Assembly: GCA_965197865.1 (NCBI GenBank) | Contig: CBDANZ010000002.1 | Span: 186,001 to 250,000 of the forward strand | From: CBDANZ01 sp965197865 | GTDB lineage: Bacteria; Acidobacteriota; Vicinamibacteria; Vicinamibacterales; CAVVIG01 | Length of the DNA: 64,000 nt | Direction: 5' to 3' | Part shown: piece after piece, positions 61,809-64,000 of the stretch | Position numbering within the stretch: position 1 is the first letter of the stretch | Layout of the letters: each line of letters opens with the position of its first letter | Program-made: the position numbers and the translations under genes | Notes under the pieces: generated by a model | Database searches by the model: none | Seen by the model: the letters and a program-made list of their open reading frames with translations, nothing else | Told to the model about the DNA's origin: nothing

Positions 61809-62333
61809 ATGCGAGCGTTTTGTCTGATCCTGGCGGCCGGTCTCGTGGCGCCCTCGCTCTTGCAGGGGTCGGCCACCCGGAGGGTGAGTCCATTCTCGCT
61901 GGCTTCGCTGACCCAGGGCTCGCCCGGGGCGCAGAAGCCGGAACAAGCGGCGCCCGCAGCGCCGCTTGTTCCGGCGACGGGAAGGTACACCTACAACCCC
62001 GGCGACCGGCGCGACCCGTTCGTGAGCCTGCTCGGGATTGGCACCGAGGCAGGAACTGGTTCGAACCGCATCGAGGGCCTCGGCGGGATGGCCGTCGGTG
62101 AGATCTCGGTGCAAGGCATCCTGCAGACCCGCGGAATCATCATCTCAATGGTTCAGGGGCCGGACAACAAGAGCTATGTGGTGCTTGAGGGCGACAAGTT
62201 TCTGGATGGCACGGTGCAGTCGGTGACGCCGGAAGGGCTCGTCATCGTGCAGGAAGTGAACGATCCGCTGTCGCTTGTTAAGCAGCGGGTGATTCGCAAG
62301 CTGTTGCGATCGCTGGAGGACGTCAAGCAGTGA
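61809..62333 (+). CDS. pilP: Type IV pilus assembly protein PilP
   Basis: PilP links the PilNO complex to the PilQ secretin. It has a signal (FCLILAAGLVAPSLLQGSAT), a proline- and alanine-rich linker (EQAAPAAPLVPATGRYTYNP), then RRDPFVSLLGI, GEISVQGILQTRGIIISMVQ, GPDNKSYVVLEGDKFLDGTV and EVNDPLSLVKQRVIRKLL. It lies three bases after pilO and overlaps the pilQ start. Confidence 0.9.
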   Translation: MRAFCLILAAGLVAPSLLQGSATRRVSPFSLASLTQGSPGAQKPEQAAPAAPLVPATGRYTYNPGDRRDPFVSLLGIGTEAGTGSNRIEGLGGMAVGEISVQGILQTRGIIISMVQGPDNKSYVVLEGDKFLDGTVQSVTPEGLVIVQEVNDPLSLVKQRVIRKLLRSLEDVKQ

Positions 62334-64000
62334 CCCTGACGAGGGGCCTTGCCCTGTCTGTCACGATAGCCGTGGCAGGTGCGCTGGCCGATCTGCCTCG
62401 GATAGCGGCCGAGTCGCCTGTCGTCTCGAGCGCCCGCCTGAAGTCGATCAAGGCGCGCAGCAGCACGAAGGGTGCGTCGCTAGTCATCGAGGCGACCGAC
62501 CCGGTGCCGTACCTCACCACGCGGCCCGATCCCTTCACCGTCCTTGTCGACTTCCGCAACGTCGACGTGGAAGGCACCATCGCCAGGGCGCCGGAGAGCG
62601 TTAGCAGTCCGATCGCCCGCGTTGAGGTGGAAAGGGCGGAAGCGCTGGGTGGGCCTGTGACACGCGTCCGCATTTCGCTCGTCGAGCCGGTGCCGCACAC
62701 CGTCCGGAGCGAGCGTAATACGGTTGTAGTGAATTTTGAGAGCTCCTCCGATCGGCAGCTGCCGTCTGTGACGCCGACTCCGTCGCGCGGTCTACCCGAC
62801 GCCATGTTGGCGCTCGCGCAGGTCGCGACGTCTGAGACCGACCCAATCGTCCCGTTAGTCCGGCCGTCGCCGGCAGTGAAACCCTCAGCGCGGCAAGCGT
62901 CTGCGTCGATCCTGGCGGCCGCGGCGCTGGCGGCCCAGGTAACCGCGGGGGCGGCGGCGCCGGGAGGGCGTCAGTATTCGGGCGATCCCGTGACGCTGGA
63001 CTTTCAACAGGCGGATTTGCGCCTGGTGCTGCGGGCCTTCAACGAGATCAGCGGTTTGAACATCGTGATCGATGCGACGGTGCAGGGCTCAGTGGACGTG
63101 GCGCTGAGAGATGCGCCGTGGGACCAGGCGCTCGACGTCATCCTGCGGGCCAATAAGCTGGGCTACATCCTCGAGGGAACGATCGTGTGCATCGCGCCGC
63201 TGACCGTCCTCGCCGAAGAAGAGGGGCAGCGCCGCAAACTGGCCGAAGAGCAGGCGCTTGCCGGTGAGCTGCAAGTGCTGACCAGAACGCTCAGCTACGC
63301 GAAAGCCGCGGAGCTGCAAGCGCTGCTCACGCAAGCCGCGCTGTCGTCGCGCGGCACCGTGCAGGTCGATACGCGCACCAATACGCTCATTATCACGGAT
63401 CTGCAGGATCGGATCACGACGGCGTCGGACTTGATCACCACGCTCGACAGGCCGGAGCCGCAGGTCGAAATCGAGGCGCGCATCGTTCAGACGAACAGGA
63501 ACTTCGCGCGCGAGCTTGGCGTGCAGTGGGGCTTCTCGGGTCGCGTCGACCCGGCACTCGGCAATACGACAAACCTGGCCTTTCCCAACAGTGGGTCCAT
63601 CACGGGACGGGTCGGGCGGACCCAGGGACCGACCGGACAGCCGACTGGGGTCAGTCTGGCCGCGGCCGCTGCCACCAGCGCTGTTGGGCTGGCGCTTGGG
63701 TCGGTCAACGGCGCGTTCAATCTCGACGCAGCCCTGAGCGCGCTCGAACAGTCTGGCAACGGGCGGATTCTCTCGACGCCGCGCGTGTCGACGTTGAACA
63801 ACGTGATGGCCGAGGTCACGCAGGGCGTCCAGATTCCGCTGCAGACGATTGCCCATAACACCGTCACGGTCACGTTCAAGGACGCCGCGCTCAGCTTGAG
63901 GGTGACGCCGCAGATCACGGCGGCCAACACCGTCATCATGCAGATCAATCTCGAGAACGCGACGCCCGATTTCAGCCGCGCGGCTGGTCCGTCGGCCATT
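62330..64000 (+). CDS. pilQ: Type IV pilus secretin PilQ, partial
   Basis: GTG 62330 overlaps the pilP stop (GTGA). The open frame continues to the window edge, 557 codons. An AMIN domain (VIEATDPVPYLTTRPDPFTV, VLVDFRNVDVEGTIA) is followed by the secretin N0/N1 region (DPVTLDFQQADLRLVLRAFN, LNIVIDATVQGSVDVALRDA, PWDQALDVILRANKLGY). N-domain elements (VDTRTNTLIITDLQDRITTA) and the start of the secretin core (EARIVQTNRNFARELGVQWG, LSALEQSGNGRILSTPRVST) follow. The rest of the barrel lies beyond the window. Confidence 0.95.
   Translation, partial: MTLTRGLALSVTIAVAGALADLPRIAAESPVVSSARLKSIKARSSTKGASLVIEATDPVPYLTTRPDPFTVLVDFRNVDVEGTIARAPESVSSPIARVEVERAEALGGPVTRVRISLVEPVPHTVRSERNTVVVNFESSSDRQLPSVTPTPSRGLPDAMLALAQVATSETDPIVPLVRPSPAVKPSARQASASILAAAALAAQVTAGAAAPGGRQYSGDPVTLDFQQADLRLVLRAFNEISGLNIVIDATVQGSVDVALRDAPWDQALDVILRANKLGYILEGTIVCIAPLTVLAEEEGQRRKLAEEQALAGELQVLTRTLSYAKAAELQALLTQAALSSRGTVQVDTRTNTLIITDLQDRITTASDLITTLDRPEPQVEIEARIVQTNRNFARELGVQWGFSGRVDPALGNTTNLAFPNSGSITGRVGRTQGPTGQPTGVSLAAAAATSAVGLALGSVNGAFNLDAALSALEQSGNGRILSTPRVSTLNNVMAEVTQGVQIPLQTIAHNTVTVTFKDAALSLRVTPQITAANTVIMQINLENATPDFSRAAGPSAI

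Overview
The window is high-GC bacterial chromosome with a conserved housekeeping backbone (carAB, ribF, cysS, hflKC, pcm, the rplM-rpsI-rpsB-tsf-pyrH-frr block, pilMNOPQ). Between these lie stretches full of gene remnants and small mobile elements. Secreted c-type cytochromes, a PQQ-type propeller, a DUF1501/DUF1800 pair, a DUF255 thioredoxin-like protein and a reaction-centre-type cytochrome subunit together suggest an Acidobacteriota-like organism (possibly Vicinamibacteria). That assignment is inference from gene content; there is no rRNA in the window.

Layout. 1-9.5 kb: the carA end, carB, an internally deleted comEC, mazG, a DUF1844 protein, a PhnP-like hydrolase, ribF and cysS. 9.5-14.3 kb: a gene graveyard holding pieces of a class III aminotransferase, galT, a TonB-type protein, trkH, a RodZ-like gene and a Bax-inhibitor-like gene, with tRNA-Gly, tRNA-Cys and a degraded tyrosine integrase abutting tRNA-Cys. 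14.3-28.1 kb: hflKC, a large secreted cytochrome/propeller protein, a ferredoxin, a decayed VapBC pair, a truncated thiolase, pcm, a propeller protein, a DJ-1/PfpI protein, a DUF255 protein and a MOSC protein. 28.1-46 kb: the most rearranged part, with a tRNA-Leu cut off in its anticodon loop, a broken phosphotransferase/kinase gene, two copies of a MITE-like palindromic element around a 24-C homopolymer, and two near-identical 1429-bp IS256-type elements inserted into fdhD and into an MBOAT O-acyltransferase gene, both with 8-bp target duplications. It also holds yajQ, a frameshifted copper ATPase, a secreted cytochrome/monooxygenase-like protein and a third, decayed IS256-type element. 46-54.7 kb: a propeller lipoprotein, the DUF1501/DUF1800 pair split by a third MITE copy, and two multiheme cytochromes. 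54.7-64 kb: tRNA-Ala, the ribosomal/translation operon on the minus strand, and the type IV pilus operon on the plus strand, running out of the window inside pilQ.

How it works together. The intact genes form ordinary pathways: carbamoyl phosphate, flavins, tRNA charging, translation, type IV pili, and exported cytochromes that probably feed periplasmic redox chemistry. The dominant unusual theme is decay. At least ten genes carry an in-frame stop with recognisable coding continuing in the same frame. Several others carry one-base frameshifts, internal deletions or chimeric junctions. Stop codons appear normal, since TGA terminates intact housekeeping genes such as carB. Because pilM and the copper ATPase are broken only by homopolymer-type or one-base slips, sequencing or assembly error must be excluded for those cases. 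The nonsense codons and duplicated IS targets are harder to explain that way.

I did not find a clearly new multi-gene defence or biosynthetic system. The best leads are the 165-166 bp element family with CTAG ends, the fold-back junction in the aminotransferase/galT remnant, and dispersed intergenic repeats that have entered reading frames.
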